A stretch of DNA of 64,000 nt from Hanleya hanleyi (GCA_036873755.1 JAVTVY010018960.1:1-64000); one strand, 5' to 3'. Counted from the stretch's first letter, positions 1 through 11,383 are shown. A program made the numbers and translations. Notes: a model not told the origin generated them from the letters alone.

Positions 1-1560
1 GCTTCACTTTGACACCTCACACGTCCCATTCGAACCGTGATTAGCTCATCTCTAACCCAAACACACCCCTACATAGCACCAAAAATGCCTGTTTTCTATA
101 CTACGGCCAGACTGCGCATGCGCAGACTATTGAACACGGACGAACCATTAGTGTAGTCAAGTGCTCCTCCACGAAAGCTTGAAAATAAGACCTCACTCGA
201 CCCCATTGGACCATTAGGGACTCACCTAGACTCCAACATGTCCACCCCGTATGGCCCTATACACCCATAGCCATGCAGTATAGGCCTATGGGCCTACCCA
301 GGCCTTGGTGACTTTTTTCAAAATTTCACCGATTCGCTCCGCAACACTTCCTATCGTGTTCTAAATGACGAGACGAGTAAAACGAGACCCCTTCTACCGC
401 AAATGTATAGAAGTACGTTTCCCAGGGGATAAACATTGAACCTATACCCCAGTATAGAGATATATATTTATATATACCAGCAAATACCATATGGGGGATA
501 TATGGTACTTTTTCAAAATTTTCTGCCGATTCGCACGGGGACATACACCATATCATGTTCTAAATGACCCCGAGACGAGTAAACGAGACCACACAACCCT
601 ACCGCAAATGTATAGAAGTACGTTTGGGGGACAAACATTGATCCTATACCCTCAGTATGGGACTATATGGGGTTCGGTGACTTTTTTCAAGAATTTCACC
701 GATTCGCTCCGCGACACTTCCTATCGTGTTTGTCTTGACGAGACTAAGAAAACGAGACCCCACAACCTATACCGCAAATGTCGAGAAGTAGGTTTCCCAG
801 GATGGTCCTATACCCCCCATACCCCATATAGGCATTTTCCGTAATTTAGGATAAAGTCCGTGTTCCGTATTTTTTCAGGAAAAATTTTACATACACCCAC
901 CCTGGAACTAGGGGAGATAACTCTATTGATAGACAAGCCCCGTTAAGCCCGGCGACCTATATACCCCTCATACCCCATATAGGCATTTTCCCAGGTTTTT
1001 CGATAAAGTCCGTGTTCCGTATTTTTTTTTTCAGGAAAAATTTTACATGCACCCACCCAGCCAGCAAATACCCCTTCACCTAGGCTTCACTTTGATACCT
1101 CATAGAACTCCATCGGCCCATTAGTGGCTCCCCTAGCTCCAACACAGCTATTTTCATACCCTTGGGCCACCGCGCATGCGCAGAATGCCGCTATTTCAAC
1201 CCCACACCCAGTCCATTAGATGCCTCTTCATGAATGCTTCACATTGATACCTCACTCGACCCCATTGGACCATTAGGGGCTCCCCTAGCTCCAAAAAGGC
1301 TATTTTCATACCCTTCGGCCACCGCGCATGCGCAGAATGCCGATATTTCAACCCCACACCCAGTCCATTAGATGCCCCTTCATGAATGCTTCACATTGAT
1401 ACCTCACTCGACCCCATTGGACCATTAGGGGCTCCCTAGCTCCAAAAAGGCTATTTTCATACCCTTCGGCCACCGCGCATGCGCAGAAGGCCGATATTTC
1501 AACCCCACACCCAACCCATTAGATGCCCCTTCACCTAAGCTTCACTTTGATACCTCACTC
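1..1560. repeat. Dispersed satellite, units of about 165 and 151 bp
   Basis: Three units of about 165 bp (near 305-440, 505-640 and 668-800) share the phrases TTTTTTCAAAATTTCACCG and ACCGCAAATGTATAGAAG. A second block (about 1060-1560) has three tandem units of about 151 bp, each with the palindrome CGCGCATGCGC (starts 1171, 1323, 1474) and the phrase TTCACATTGATACCTCACTC. Both resemble the arms of the long-inverted-repeat elements further right, which carry the same CGCATGCGC core and ACCGCAAATGT phrase. Short ORFs here follow the repeat period and show no coding signal. Confidence 0.75.
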
Positions 1561-1569
1561 GACCCAATC

Positions 1570-2100
1570 GGAACATTTTATCTAGGGACTACTTTTTCTC
1601 CGCGGAAGCTTTTCCCCGCGAGACTCGACCAACACGTATAGATTAAGTTGATGACTATAAGTTCTATGTAGCGCGCTGCGGCCGGGGGAAACCCCCCAGC
1701 CAGGGTGTACAGAGCGGGAATTTCAGTTTTATATACTGCGCATGCGCAGAATGACGATATTTCAACCCCACACCCACCCCATCAGATGCCCCTTCACGAA
1801 TGCTTCACTTTGGTACCTTACTCGACCCCATTGGACCATGCAGCGTATTTCCAGTCTGGGGACTACTTTTTCTCCGCGTAAGCTTCCGCGACCGTATCAC
1901 CGCCAAAACCGCATCACCGCGGAGGAATATACATACCCAGGGACCTTTGCCGGAACTATAGTGACCCAGAGTTACCTCCCCCTAGATTGGAACTCTTCAG
2001 TGTTGGAGGTGGGAAAGGTCAGTCACGTGACGTCATCTCATTTGCATAAAAGAGACCCAATTTGCACTTTTACTACTACTCCGGTACGTCCTTTCATTCA
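1570..2100. repeat. CCGCGG-rich dispersed repeat with regulatory-type motifs
   Basis: The phrases CTACTTTTTCTCCGCG and CCGCATCACCGCGGAGGAAT recur at 1600, 1870-1925 and again at 21180-21305. The right end carries CACGTGACGTCA (overlapping E-box and CRE-like sites, about 2024-2035). It is one copy of a family also seen at 10.8, 12.3, 21.2 and 52.4 kb. No gene was recognised. Confidence 0.6.
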
Positions 2101-2857
2101 TGCATTATCCATCATGCGCTGGTGATCCATGCCAATCAAAACGCCAAACCAATGGAATATCATCGAATCATACGAACTGTTCCTTCCGTTCTACATTTTT
2201 ATTACGGTGGGGCAGAGATCATTCCTGCAGCCGTTTAGACGAAAGGTATATGCAATCGAAGCCAGGAGATTGCCTATTTGCATAAAGCCCCCAAACAGAG
2301 GATCATGGGTAGATTAAAAATGGCGTCAATGTGTGGCACCAGAAAAGTGATGTTTCCGTCAGTTTTTCCTCAAAAGTCCGTTATTTCTGCGAGGAAAAGT
2401 GGACAAAAACTGTTTTATTCTGAATCAGATTATTATTTACCAAATTATCATGAAGTTTTTGGGAAGAAAACACAAAAATAAAAACAAAATCGAAAAATCT
2501 GACCGAAAAATCGTCAAAAATGCTTTTTTGAAAATGACGTCACTCTGACGTCATCATGGCGGCCATTTTGGATTTTTTTTTTGCATTTTCTAGTAGACCT
2601 TGACCCAAAGTGTGGTGAGTTTCAGCACTCTAGTCTTATGGATAGCGAAAATATTTTGGGGGTGGCACTTTCCGCTCCTCCCACCCCAAATCGCCAAGAT
2701 AGGCTTAACAACGAGTACATATGAAAAAGAGACCAGTTTTTGCCAGTGCATATTTATTTTGTACGAAAGACTTTTTGACAAGTCAAATATATCGGGGAAG
2801 TAAACACACAACGCAGACACATTTTGAATCATACCGCCAGACAAAACTATTTCCGCA
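2101..2857. other. Non-coding, nothing recognised
   Basis: AT-rich sequence with no splice-bounded exon, RNA gene or known repeat that I can see. The penultimate P450 exon would be expected upstream of the terminal exon at 3590 if this copy matched the gene to the right. No FRPERF-type exon is visible here, so in this copy that exon lies left of the window or has been lost. Confidence 0.5.
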
Positions 2858-4748
2858 GAAAATAAATATGCTAACAACATAAGATGGGGGTACCCCACCA
2901 GAAGATGTCAAAATATAGCTTTCTCCGAACACTGCATTATCATCACAGTGGAGAGTTTGCAAACACTGGTGTAACTTACTTTACGCTCTTAATCTCCTTG
3001 TTACCTGATTCATACGGGTAGATATGTGCGTCCTGACCGATATGGGCGCTTTGACCTTTACCAATTACTGAGGACCAACGGTACTTTTATAAACTACCTT
3101 TTGTTTATTGTTCATGTAAAACGGCCAAAATAGAAGGGATGGTCGTCTACAGGCATCTCTTCCCAGCTACAGTTCTGATTAAAAGTTGCTACAACGTTGT
3201 TATGTCTTGTGCCAATAATTTAGAAACAAATATGTTATGTGGTTCAAATCTCTTTGATGATATTTCAAACGTGCCTTGTGAGGTGGTATTCGTTAGCAAA
3301 CGAATTTCAATCGCTCGTCAACCCATTCAGCCTCATCGTCGAGCAAAGAATGTTTCGTCGATTCAAACCTAGAGTGCAGATTTAGACATTTGTAATTTTT
3401 TCACTAGTATCACGTGTGCAGCTATCAACCAGTCGGCATTAGTATGAGGTATCCCTCGTGATCAAGGATAACACAGAGCCACTAGGCGCATGTATGCCCG
3501 GTATGAATCATCCGAGGAATAAGAAGACCAAGGTGGATTGACTGAGCCGATATCTGATTCAGTATTATTTTTGTTCTTGTCTTTGACAGCTTGTGCGCTT
3601 TCGGTGTTGGGAAGAGATCCTGTATAGGAGAAGCGTTTGCCAATGCCCGGATGTTCATGTACGTGACCTCCTTGTTACAGAGGTTTCAGTTCCGGGTAGC
3701 AGATGGCGAACAACTACCATCTATGGATCCTCGACTCTATGGTCCCGGGAACGTACTACAGCCACCCATTTTCCACGTCCAAGCCGAGCCGCGTGACTAA
3801 GAACAATATTTGATTTAGTCAACGCTATCTGTCCTGGAATGGGGGTGGGGGGGTTGGGCAGAATCCTCACAGTCCTACTAGTGAATCTTACTGCGCAGCA
3901 CCGAAATTTCATGATGTCGGCTATGAGCAGTTTTTGTTTGTTTTAGTTGAATGACGTATATATGACGTGCCCAATCAGACTGAACGCCTTGTCATATGCG
4001 GCCATACAAGATCGGCACCATGAATCGGTAACCATCTGGAAATGAAATAGTTTATAGTATCGGAGTCATCTTGAGCCTATTTGGACTCATAGATGCAAGG
4101 CTCATGGGTAAATTCAAAAGAGTGCCTATGTGGAGTCATTGCAAGTTTACGTCTCTTTTAACCTTCACCGGATTTGTGGCGTTTTCTGTTTCAAAGAACA
4201 AAACATTCCTTTATTTCACCGATACTAATTCTTCTCTAACCTATCGACCAGTTTTTGTGCCAAAAATTCCAAAAGATTTTCTTTATAAAATTCTGTCAAA
4301 ATAATCAATAGCGTGTGTAGACAGTACTGCCTGCTCTATCTCACAATTTTTTGCTATTTTGCAATCAGTATCTCGCTGTGCCTAGTGTGAAAGTCCCCGC
4401 CCGCTTGAACAGAAACGTGGGATTCCAATTGTACCCTAAGGGGTATAACCCAGTTAATCAACAGACTAGGAAAGCAGTACACCATTGGCCTAGCCTGGCG
4501 CCAAATGTAACCAATCAGTACACAGAAAACAAACCAATGGAAACGCGAAGTGGTGCGATGCCAAACGGATTGTGGGGGTGTATACACCCGAAGGACTGAG
4601 AACTGTCCACCTCGACCGAGGGGGAGGGGAGGGGGTGGAGATTAGATCACAACACCCTAAGTACTACTCTACATCAACCCCAGTAATATCCGACATCAAC
4701 CAGGTAGTACGTCGGCCTCTGCCTCCTATATCAACATGCCCCACTAGT
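2858..4748. repeat. Segmental duplication, copy 1 (P450 3' end and flank)
   Basis: This stretch aligns with 54158-57083 at roughly 90 percent by eye. Shared parts are the intron before the last P450 exon, the exon itself, its 3' flank and about 1 kb beyond, up to the left end of an inverted-repeat element. Copy 2 carries about 350 bp extra in the intron (foldback insert), about 420 bp extra near 56040-56460 and about 240 bp extra near 56650-56890. The arrangement marks tandem duplication of a P450 gene with its downstream element. Confidence 0.85.
3590..3800 (+). CDS. Cytochrome P450 terminal exon of the upstream paralogue (partial gene)
   Basis: This is the last exon of a membrane-bound haem monooxygenase. 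It begins after the acceptor TTGACAG with one base completing a split codon, then encodes [14 protein letters not shown]. That holds the P450 haem loop FxxGxxxCxG with the axial Cys. The frame runs 69 residues to TAA at 3798-3800, the normal distance from haem loop to C terminus. All earlier exons of this paralogue must lie left of the window, or the copy is incomplete. The exon and about 40 bp of 3' flank are identical to 55285 onward while introns and distal flanks differ, which suggests gene conversion or very recent exchange. The initial TTG is an internal Leu codon, not a start. Confidence 0.85.
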
Positions 4749-5279
4749 AGTATATAAAGTGCACATTACTTATCATTGAGGCTGAGGCCAAGGACGTGAC
4801 GCGGCGATGGCGTCACGGATGACTTCACTTCCGGTCACATGACTCCCGGGTAAAAGATCTGCCCTTACATAAGACTCCAGTGGCTTCCAATGTTAATCTC
4901 CGGAGAATGCATGTATATGTGATAGGAGTATTGGGGTGGTCATATGTTTTTCTTGTGGATATTACTATGGGGTGTAGCACTTTGCTTTCTTTGTCTCGCG
5001 ATGGGAGGGATCTCGAGGCCATGGGTTGAATTTCGCTGAAAACTTCAGGCAGGTCTGGGGTAGTCGTGTTAGGTCGATCCTGGCGCACTGGACAATGTTA
5101 GTCCCAATGGGGAACCCACTCATAGACATTTGCGGCATGGGGTGTGGCACATTGTTTTCTTTATCTCGAGCTGTAGAACACGATGGGAGGGGTCTCGATG
5201 CCATGTGTTGACTTTTGTTGAAAAGTTCTGATGACGCATTCGCAGTAGGCAGGTAGATCGAGGTGGACGTTTTGGGGTC

Positions 5280-5800
5280 TAGGTGGACCTATAATGATCC
5301 GATTGGGTCGTGTGAGGTGTCATAGTGAAGCACTCGTGGAGGAGCGTCCAACTGGATAAGTGAGGGTGGGCATGCGCAGTAGATAAAATGTATTTGAATG
5401 GACGTTTTGGGGTCGCTGTGGACCACTATTGGACCGCTTGGGTCGTGTGAGGTATCAAAATGAAGCTCGCGGGAAGCAGCATCCGATTGGACTGGTATGT
5501 CGTTCGCTTTCTACATTCTGTGCATGCGCAGGCAGGGAATTATGGGAAATGGGCATTGCTAGTGACGTTTTGGGATCGAGATGGACTCATAATGGTCCGA
5601 ATGAGTCGTGTGGGTTATCCGTTTGAAGCTCTCATGGGGTAGCGTCCAACTGGACTGGTGTGGAGTAAAAGTAGCGCTATGGTGCGCATGCGCTGGCAGG
5701 GAATGGTGGGGAAAGGTGGACGCATATTGGGCGTACTGGGTCGGGAAGGGTATCCGTGTTAAGCGCTCCTCCAAGCCGATCAGGTCATGGGTGGGTGCAT
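5280..5800. repeat. GCGCATGCGC satellite in the left arm of Z1
   Basis: Units of roughly 145-150 bp contain GACGTTTTGGGGTCG, GGGTCGTGTGAGGT, GTCCAACTGGA and CGCATGCGCA. The same unit occurs inverted at about 8000-8620, and again at 58320-58960 and 63240-64000. ORFs across it are in repeat register and are not genes. Confidence 0.75.
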
Positions 5801-5968
5801 CTTTTCACAGAAAGACTATACACCTGTTGAGTCAGAAATGGGAATGTTGTTGTTGAGATAGTGTAGTTTCTCAATTTCGGGGAAGTAAAATTCAAGGGAA
5901 GTAATCCAGTTGCCCCTTAACAGAAACCCAGTATATTTGCTCTGTGACCTTTGTAGAGAGTTGTACAG

Positions 5969-6070
5969 TAACGCCTTAACGCCCTATCTTAACGACTTAA
6001 CGCCCTATCGTAAGGCCTTATCGTCCTATCTTAACGCCATACCGCCTTATCCTAACGCCTTAACGCCCTA
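5969..6070. repeat. TTAACGCC iteron array, left arm of Z1
   Basis: A cluster of CTTAACGCCCTA-type words spaced about 9-20 bp, all in the same orientation. It is mirrored at 7718-7767. Comparable arrays flank every zinc-finger gene copy in the window. Confidence 0.8.
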
Positions 6071-6369
6071 GCATACCAGCGTTTTATATTTTGTGCGAGA
6101 TTGTACCATGCTATTATATCATACTAACGCATCGGTTTATGTATCAATCCATTCACACCAGGGAGTAAAACATGGTGGTCCCAAATGATGTCATCGCGCT
6201 ACGCCGAGACATTGTACAATTTATAGATCACTCGGGAGTAGCCTGGTGGAGTTACCTGTTTGTGCGTGTGTGGTAGAAGAGGAGGAGGAGGAGGAGTGAT
6301 GATGTCACTGTCATCAAGGGTCAGGGACCAATGGTCAAAATATGTGCGTGCGATTGGATGGCTGGCAAT

Positions 6370-6520
6370 GCGTAAAGGCGTTACGATAAAGCGTTAAGAT
6401 AAGGCATTAAAGTGTTGAGATAGGGCGTTAAGGCGTTGGGACGGGCGTTAAGGCGTATAGATAGGGCGCTAAGGCGTTGAGACGGGCGTTAAGGCGTAAC
6501 GACAGGCGTTGACGGGCGTC
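6370..6520. repeat. GGCGTTAA iteron array upstream of the Z1 zinc-finger gene
   Basis: Dense repeats of GGCGTTAAGGCGT, the opposite orientation to the arm arrays. A further pair lies at 6593-6630, ending 6 bases before the TATA-like box. The placement directly upstream of a promoter is kept at 14123-14290, 60293-60548 and 61628-61875. Confidence 0.8.
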
Positions 6521-6635
6521 ACTGCATTTCGATGAGTTAGTGGTAATTCCGTGGAATATCTAGAAAATTAGAGCTTCTGAGCTATTTCACCAGGGCGTTG
6601 AAGCGTTAAGCTATGCGTTGGCGGGCGTTACTGTC

Positions 6636-6643
6636 CATAAAAG
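6636..6643 (+). promoter_or_regulatory. TATA-like box (CATAAAAG) of the Z1 zinc-finger gene
   Basis: CATAAAAGCAATCGTATCC lies 66 bases before the ATG at 6702. The same block, CATAAAAGC or TATAAAAGC followed by AAGCGTAT, precedes the zinc-finger genes at 14350 and 61936, with a divergent counterpart at 60.29 kb on the minus strand. Conservation across copies that differ elsewhere supports a core promoter. Confidence 0.6.
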
Positions 6644-6701
6644 CAATCGTATCCTAAAGACGAGCGAAATTTACGTTCCATTCAGCAGACACTCTACTAC
6701 G

Positions 6702-7079
6702 ATGTTCACGTGTACGACTTGATCGAAGCCCTTCCATCATCTGGGCAGTTTACGTCGCCACACACCTGCACGCCATGAAGTACCCACGCATACATGTGCA
6801 GAGTGTGACATAGTATTTAAGCATTCCAATCAATTGAGACGTCACCGAAGTGTCATCCGCGGATCACGCTCGCCACTCTCGAGACCGGATATTTCAATTC
6901 CCATGGAAATGCATCCTCGAATGGAAAAACCCATTGAGGTAGCTTCGCCGCACCGTAGTGAAGAGCCGATGGAGATTGATTCCAGTACCGAGGATCCCTC
7001 CCTTCTCCCTTCCCTGCCTACCAATGGGAGAAGTAAGAGCTCTGATCTCCAGTATCCCGGACTGCCCGAAGACGCTTAG
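6702..7079 (+). pseudogene. Two-finger C2H2 zinc-finger protein of element Z1, one premature stop
   Basis: A 125-codon frame from ATG 6702 to TAG 7077-7079. Finger 1 has CTT-stop then SKPFHHLGSLRRH: TGA at 6720-6722 replaces the second Cys codon. Finger 2 is CAECDIVFKHSNQLRRH. The tail is acidic with repeated PMEM/PMEI segments and ends LPEDA. C2H2 fingers of this kind usually bind DNA. The iterons just upstream are a plausible target, but that is inference. Copies at 60220-59844 (minus) and 61936-62311 (plus) encode the same protein with other lesions. A longer relative lies at 14350-14909. Confidence 0.7.
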
Positions 7080-7717
7080 GAAAAACGGATCAGAGCATAC
7101 ATGGTCGAAGATTGAACTTTCTGAAATGGCGGCTTCTGATTGGACAAGAGCATACTTGAATTATAAACCTACCCAAAGCGGCTCCCATAACTTGTGTATG
7201 ATGCAACATTGGGAAGAATAACCTATATGAAAACTTGTGAACGTGTTGATCTGTCTTTCTGTCATCTGCATCATGGCATTAAGCCGTAAGGGATTGGCTA
7301 TGGCAGACGTTAGGGCTCTAATCCATTCGTCCTCCTCCTCCTTCTCCTCCACACACGCACACACAGGTAACTCTACCAGGTAGCCGGATGAAACAGGACC
7401 CTCATATCCCCAAAAAGTTCGTTTGCACCTCCGAAACTCCTCTTTCGCTACTACATTCGAGTGATCTATAAATTGAACAGGGTTTTTTTTCCAGAAATTC
7501 CCGAAAAATTCACCCTAACATATAGAGCTATGACCTACAAAACATGGGTTTTCAAAGCTAAGCTCCCCGTACAATGTCTCGGTGTAGAGCGAAGACATCA
7601 TCGGGGACCATCATGTTTTATTCCCTGGTCTGAATGGATTGATACATACACCGATGCGTTAGTATTATATTATAGCATGGTACAATCTCACGCAAAAGAT
7701 AAAACACTGGTATGCTA

Positions 7718-7767
7718 GGGCGTTAAGGCGTTAGGTTAAAGCGTTAAGATAGGACGTTAAAGCGTTA
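7718..7767. repeat. GGCGTTAA iteron array, right arm of Z1
   Basis: Mirror of the left-arm array at 5969-6070, in inverted orientation and shortened. Confidence 0.75.
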
Positions 7768-7892
7768 CTGTAAAACTCTCCGCAAAGGTCACAGGGCAAA
7801 TATACTGGGTTTCTGTTTTCTCTACTAGTAAGGGTCAACTGGATTATTTCCCTTGACTTTTACTTCCCCGAAATTGAGAGACTACACTATCT

Positions 7893-7893
7893 C

Positions 7894-7933
<40 letters not shown>
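7893..7933. repeat. (CAA)n microsatellite
   Basis: About 13 CAA units inside the right arm of Z1. The left arm has only GTTGTTGTTG at the matching place (5846), so the array has expanded in one arm only. Confidence 0.9.
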
Positions 7934-9096
7934 TTCCTATTCTATGGCTCACCAAGTGTAAAGTCATTCTGTGAAAACATGCATCCACCCATGACTTGAT
8001 CGGCTTGGAGGAGAGCTTCACATGGATACTTTCCCCGACCCAGTATGCCCAATGTGAGCCCATCTCGACCATAAACGTCCACTCTAGTGCCCTTTCCCCA
8101 CCATTCCCTTCCTGCGCATGCGCCCCATTGCCCTACTGTTACTCCACATCAGTCCAGTTGGACGCTACCCCACGAGAGCTTCAAACTGATATCCCACACG
8201 ACCTATTCGGACCATTACGGGTCCACCTCGATCCCAAAACGTCCCTTCCAATGCCCTTTTTCCATAATTTTCTGCCTACACATGCGCAGAATGTTGAAAA
8301 TGGATAACACGCTAGTCTAGTCGGATGCTACTTCTCGAGAGCTTCAGTTCGATACCTCACACGACCCAATCGGACCACAGTGGTCCACCTCGACCCCAAA
8401 TTGTTCATTCAAATACCCTTTTTTCTACTGAGCATGCACAGATAGACGATATTCTCACCCCACACACATCCAGTTGGACGCTCCTCCACGAGTGCTTCAC
8501 TATGACACCCCACACGACCCAATCGGACCACTATGGGTCCAACTAGAGCTCAAAAATGTCCATCTCGATCTACCTGCCTACTGCGCATGCGTCATCAGAA
8601 ATTTTCAACAAAATTCAACGCATGGCCTCGAGACCCATCGTGTTCTACAGCTTGGGATGAAGAAAACAATGCGCCAAACTCCATACCGCAAATGTCCATG
8701 AGTTGGGACTAACACTGTCCAGTGCGCCAGAATGGACCTGACATGTGCACCTCAGATATGCCTGAAGTTTTCAGCGAAATTCAACCCATGGCCTCGAGAT
8801 CCCTCCCATATTGTTCTACATCGCGAGACAAAGAAAACAAGGTGCGACACCGCATGGTAAAATCCTCAAGAAATAAAAAATGACCACCCCAATACTCTTA
8901 TCCCATACATGCATTCAACGGTGACCTTTGACCCGGAAATGGCCTTTGACCCGGAAGTCATGTGACCGGAATCGCCGCGTGGCGTCATCAGCCTCAGCCT
9001 CAACGATAAGCAATTTGCACTTTATATGTTACTGCCCTCACATCAGCAGACCTGTCATGGTGATCTACTAGCAGAATAGCCGGCTGCCGCTTGAAT

Positions 9097-9440
9097 TACA
9101 ACACATATAAGGAAGAGTGAGAAGTGGGAATAGGTACCGGCATACTGACTGCGTCACATGACTTCACAGAATAGTCTTCTGGTTAACCTATTCTAAAGCA
9201 CATACCAAGAATCTAACGATTCGTGATATGTGTTGCATCTCAGGTACGCTTTTATTGTACCTGTTCATGTGGCAACTTGGATGATATGACCACACGGCCC
9301 CTAGCACCGGCATAAGCGGTATTAGATACAAATCTAGAGAGCTATGATGGAAGTGCTTTGACAACTCGTATACTGGTAATTGGTGAGCTGTTTCGCTGTG
9401 ACAATTCGTACAATGGAGATTGGTGAGCTGTATCGTCGTC
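9097..9440 (-). repeat. R500 repeat, partial copy (retroelement 3' end-like)
   Basis: Starts TTACAACACATATAAGG and contains AACGATTCGTGATATGTG, CAGGTACGCTTTTATTG and CACGGCCCCTAGCACCGG. The same unit is at 46067-46566, 46567-46835, 60893-61401 and 61402-61620. It aligns loosely with the 3' region of the retroelement at 48110-48230 (CACGCTTTGATTGTGAC, CGGCCCCTAGCCCCGG). It is therefore probably a diverged 3' fragment of that family on the minus strand. Confidence 0.6.
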
Positions 9441-9539
9441 GTGAAGACTAAGCATCAATTGCGAATTTGTTGTTGTTCACATCTCGTTGTCTCATCTGAT
9501 TGCCCCAAGGCATCAAGACAATAGGGGTTAGGTATATGT

Positions 9540-10320
9540 GTGCGTGTTTAGGTGTGTATGTAGAGTCTCTCACCCCTCTCCTTCTCGGTCAATCGTTCCA
9601 CTTTGGGTTACGCATGCACATCCATACTCCCCTATCCACAATACTATATAGCTAAAATATTGCTGAACGCGACATTAAATCTTAATTCTCTCTTATAATA
9701 ATCTTTCTTTTACCCTCGGTAGCCAGTTTGGCTATAAGCCAATCTTCTACTGGGCCGAGCACATTCATACACAGAAACATATCTCACAATCATACGGTCT
9801 CTCTCTCCTGTGGAACATGCCTCGGTCCAGGCCTCTCTTTGGATGAAACTGCCATGTCTCTAACCACAGTTGTTCTCCTTTAAGCGTCTCACTTCCGGTT
9901 GCGCATCCCTGATCCCCAACCTACACTAACCTATGGCGCATGCATGGGTCCAGGCGCCTCGGTAGGTGAAATCTCCATGTCTCTCATTTCTCTCGTTCTC
10001 CGTAAAGCGTCCCGTTTCCATTTGTGCATGTGTACCCCTAATCCCCTACCCACCGACGTGCGGTGTTTCTCTCCGGCTTCCTCCATCAACCAATCTGGCC
10101 GTCACCATGTATAGAAATAACCTTGAGTGTGACATTAAACCAAATCCCCCCCCCCCCCCATACTCTGTAGCGTATGGGTGGCCCCAGGAGTCTCGTTGGG
10201 CGAAATTTCCCATGTGTCTCGCCCCTCTCGTTCTGAGTAAAGTGTCCCACTTCCTGTTTCGCATACGCACTCCTTTCAATCTCCGACTTGCCCCTACTGC
10301 GTTGGGCACCACCCCCTTAG
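9540..10320. repeat. Tandem SINE-like units of about 135 bp
   Basis: Four related units share GTCTCTCA, CTCTCGTTCTC..TAAAGCGTC, ACTTCC and a final line of CCCCTACCCAC. Two end in GCGACATTAAATC or GTGACATTAAACC, a tail also seen at 53850-53870. A C-tract of about 12 lies at 10147-10158. ORFs across the units are repeat artefacts. Confidence 0.5.
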
Positions 10321-11375
10321 AATAGTACAGTATGTGAGCTTCCATAGGATACATCATACGTCTATATTCGCTCAAACCACGGAGTGTTTGTGTCGGAGAA
10401 AAGATCTCCGACACAGGTATGCTCTACCACTCGTCCCAGTGAAATTCAAGGTCTGTCCATTCTTGTTTCTAAATTGCGGAGCTATATTGATCATTCCGAC
10501 CCGGAAAAGCTCAGACCGATACTCACAACATGGTAAGGATATATCGGTTATGTTTATCGCCTATATCAAAGGGTAGTATCCGTATTGCGTCAGTTGTATG
10601 AAGTTCTATCTAGTTTTTCAACCCACATCGTTTTTTCCCAGGCCCTTTGTCTGAAACCATGTTGAACGAAGCCAAACAAGCTTAACATGTGCACAAAATG
10701 TGATCCCGTATGGGGGTGCCTGATACACACACCCCGAATTGTTCAGACTTGTCCAGACTCGTTTGTCTCAGAGAAGCTATGACTTGATCCAACATAGATA
10801 AAATTGATCTTTGCTTGTATTGACCTTTGACTTTTATGGTGTTCACGTAACCGGAAGTGACCCTTGACACTGCACAGTTTCGGTGTTCGTTATGCGCATT
10901 CGCACGGTCAAAGGGCACTTTCAATCGTGTGACCGGAAGTGACCTCCACAGTGGTCAAAGGTCAATACTAATGAAGATCAGTTTTCTCTACTACTCATCC
11001 ACAAATTGAACACGCAAATTTGCTTTCTCTTGTTTCTTTCGATACCGTTTATAATGGTCTTGTGATTTCGATTTTGTGCCTTTTGATTTTTCATCTATCA
11101 GATAATAACGGGTAAACGGCCACCCATTTTACAGGAACAGATACGATCAAATGTCGTGGGGATGTGACATCAACCCTATAAACATTGCAATATTTAATAA
11201 TAAAACATGATTATGGGGGGAATTCCCCAATGCTTCCATGTCCTGTTTTCTAGCGACTATGATGTCACCCGACTGTATGCGATTAATTATCCGCTGTCAC
11301 TTTTTTTTTAATGAGGAATTAAAACATAGTTCATCCATTTATTTCGCGAGAATTAAGGATGCCGATAGATGTGTC
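10320..11375. other. Upstream flank of the P450 gene
   Basis: About 1 kb before the TATA box. No exon or RNA gene was seen. At 10820-10960 there is a copy of the regulatory-motif repeat: TGACCTTTGACTTTTATGG, CCGGAAGTGACCCTTGAC, GTGACCGGAAGTGACC and GGTCAAAGGTCAATAC. The last contains two directly repeated AGGTCA-like half-sites spaced by one base. This is a possible nuclear-receptor-type site about 430 bp upstream of transcription, noted as inference. Confidence 0.5.
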
Positions 11376-11383
11376 TATAAATA
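11376..11383 (+). promoter_or_regulatory. TATA box of the P450 gene
   Basis: TATAAATA lies 98 bases before the preferred ATG (11474) and 68 before the in-frame upstream ATG (11444). Transcription would start near 11405-11410, leaving a short leader. No other TATA-like word is nearby. Confidence 0.6.

Larger units (their letters stand above)
4749..9045. mobile_element. Long-terminal-inverted-repeat element Z1, zinc-finger-bearing
   Basis: The left arm (about 4749-6298) reads as the reverse complement of the right arm (about 7327-9045). Matching pairs include TATAAAGTGCA with CTTATC (4754 / 9030), GAGGCTGAGGC (4780 / 8995), TAGTGTAGTTTCTCAATTTC (5860 / 7885), the TTAACGCC arrays and the phrase around CCATTCACACCAGGG. 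The left arm lacks two short stretches present in the right. The centre (6299-7326) holds one decayed zinc-finger gene behind an iteron array and a TATA-like box. No transposase, integrase or polymerase is present, so it is non-autonomous. The same arms occur in Z2 at 57.1-64.0 kb. Confidence 0.8.

Noticed and set aside
4071..4304. Possible small conserved protein (MGKFKRVPMWSH...) present in both duplication copies
   Set aside because: Differences between copies mostly change amino acids and the upstream frame is shifted in copy 2. It behaves like P450 3' flank.
6720..6722. TGA at a Cys codon as selenocysteine
   Set aside because: No SECIS-like structure was seen, and other copies keep TGC at this site while carrying other lesions. 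A nonsense mutation is simpler.
7893..7933. Poly-amino-acid ORFs at CAA, GAG and TAC repeats
   Set aside because: Microsatellites of different length in each copy; frames are not conserved.
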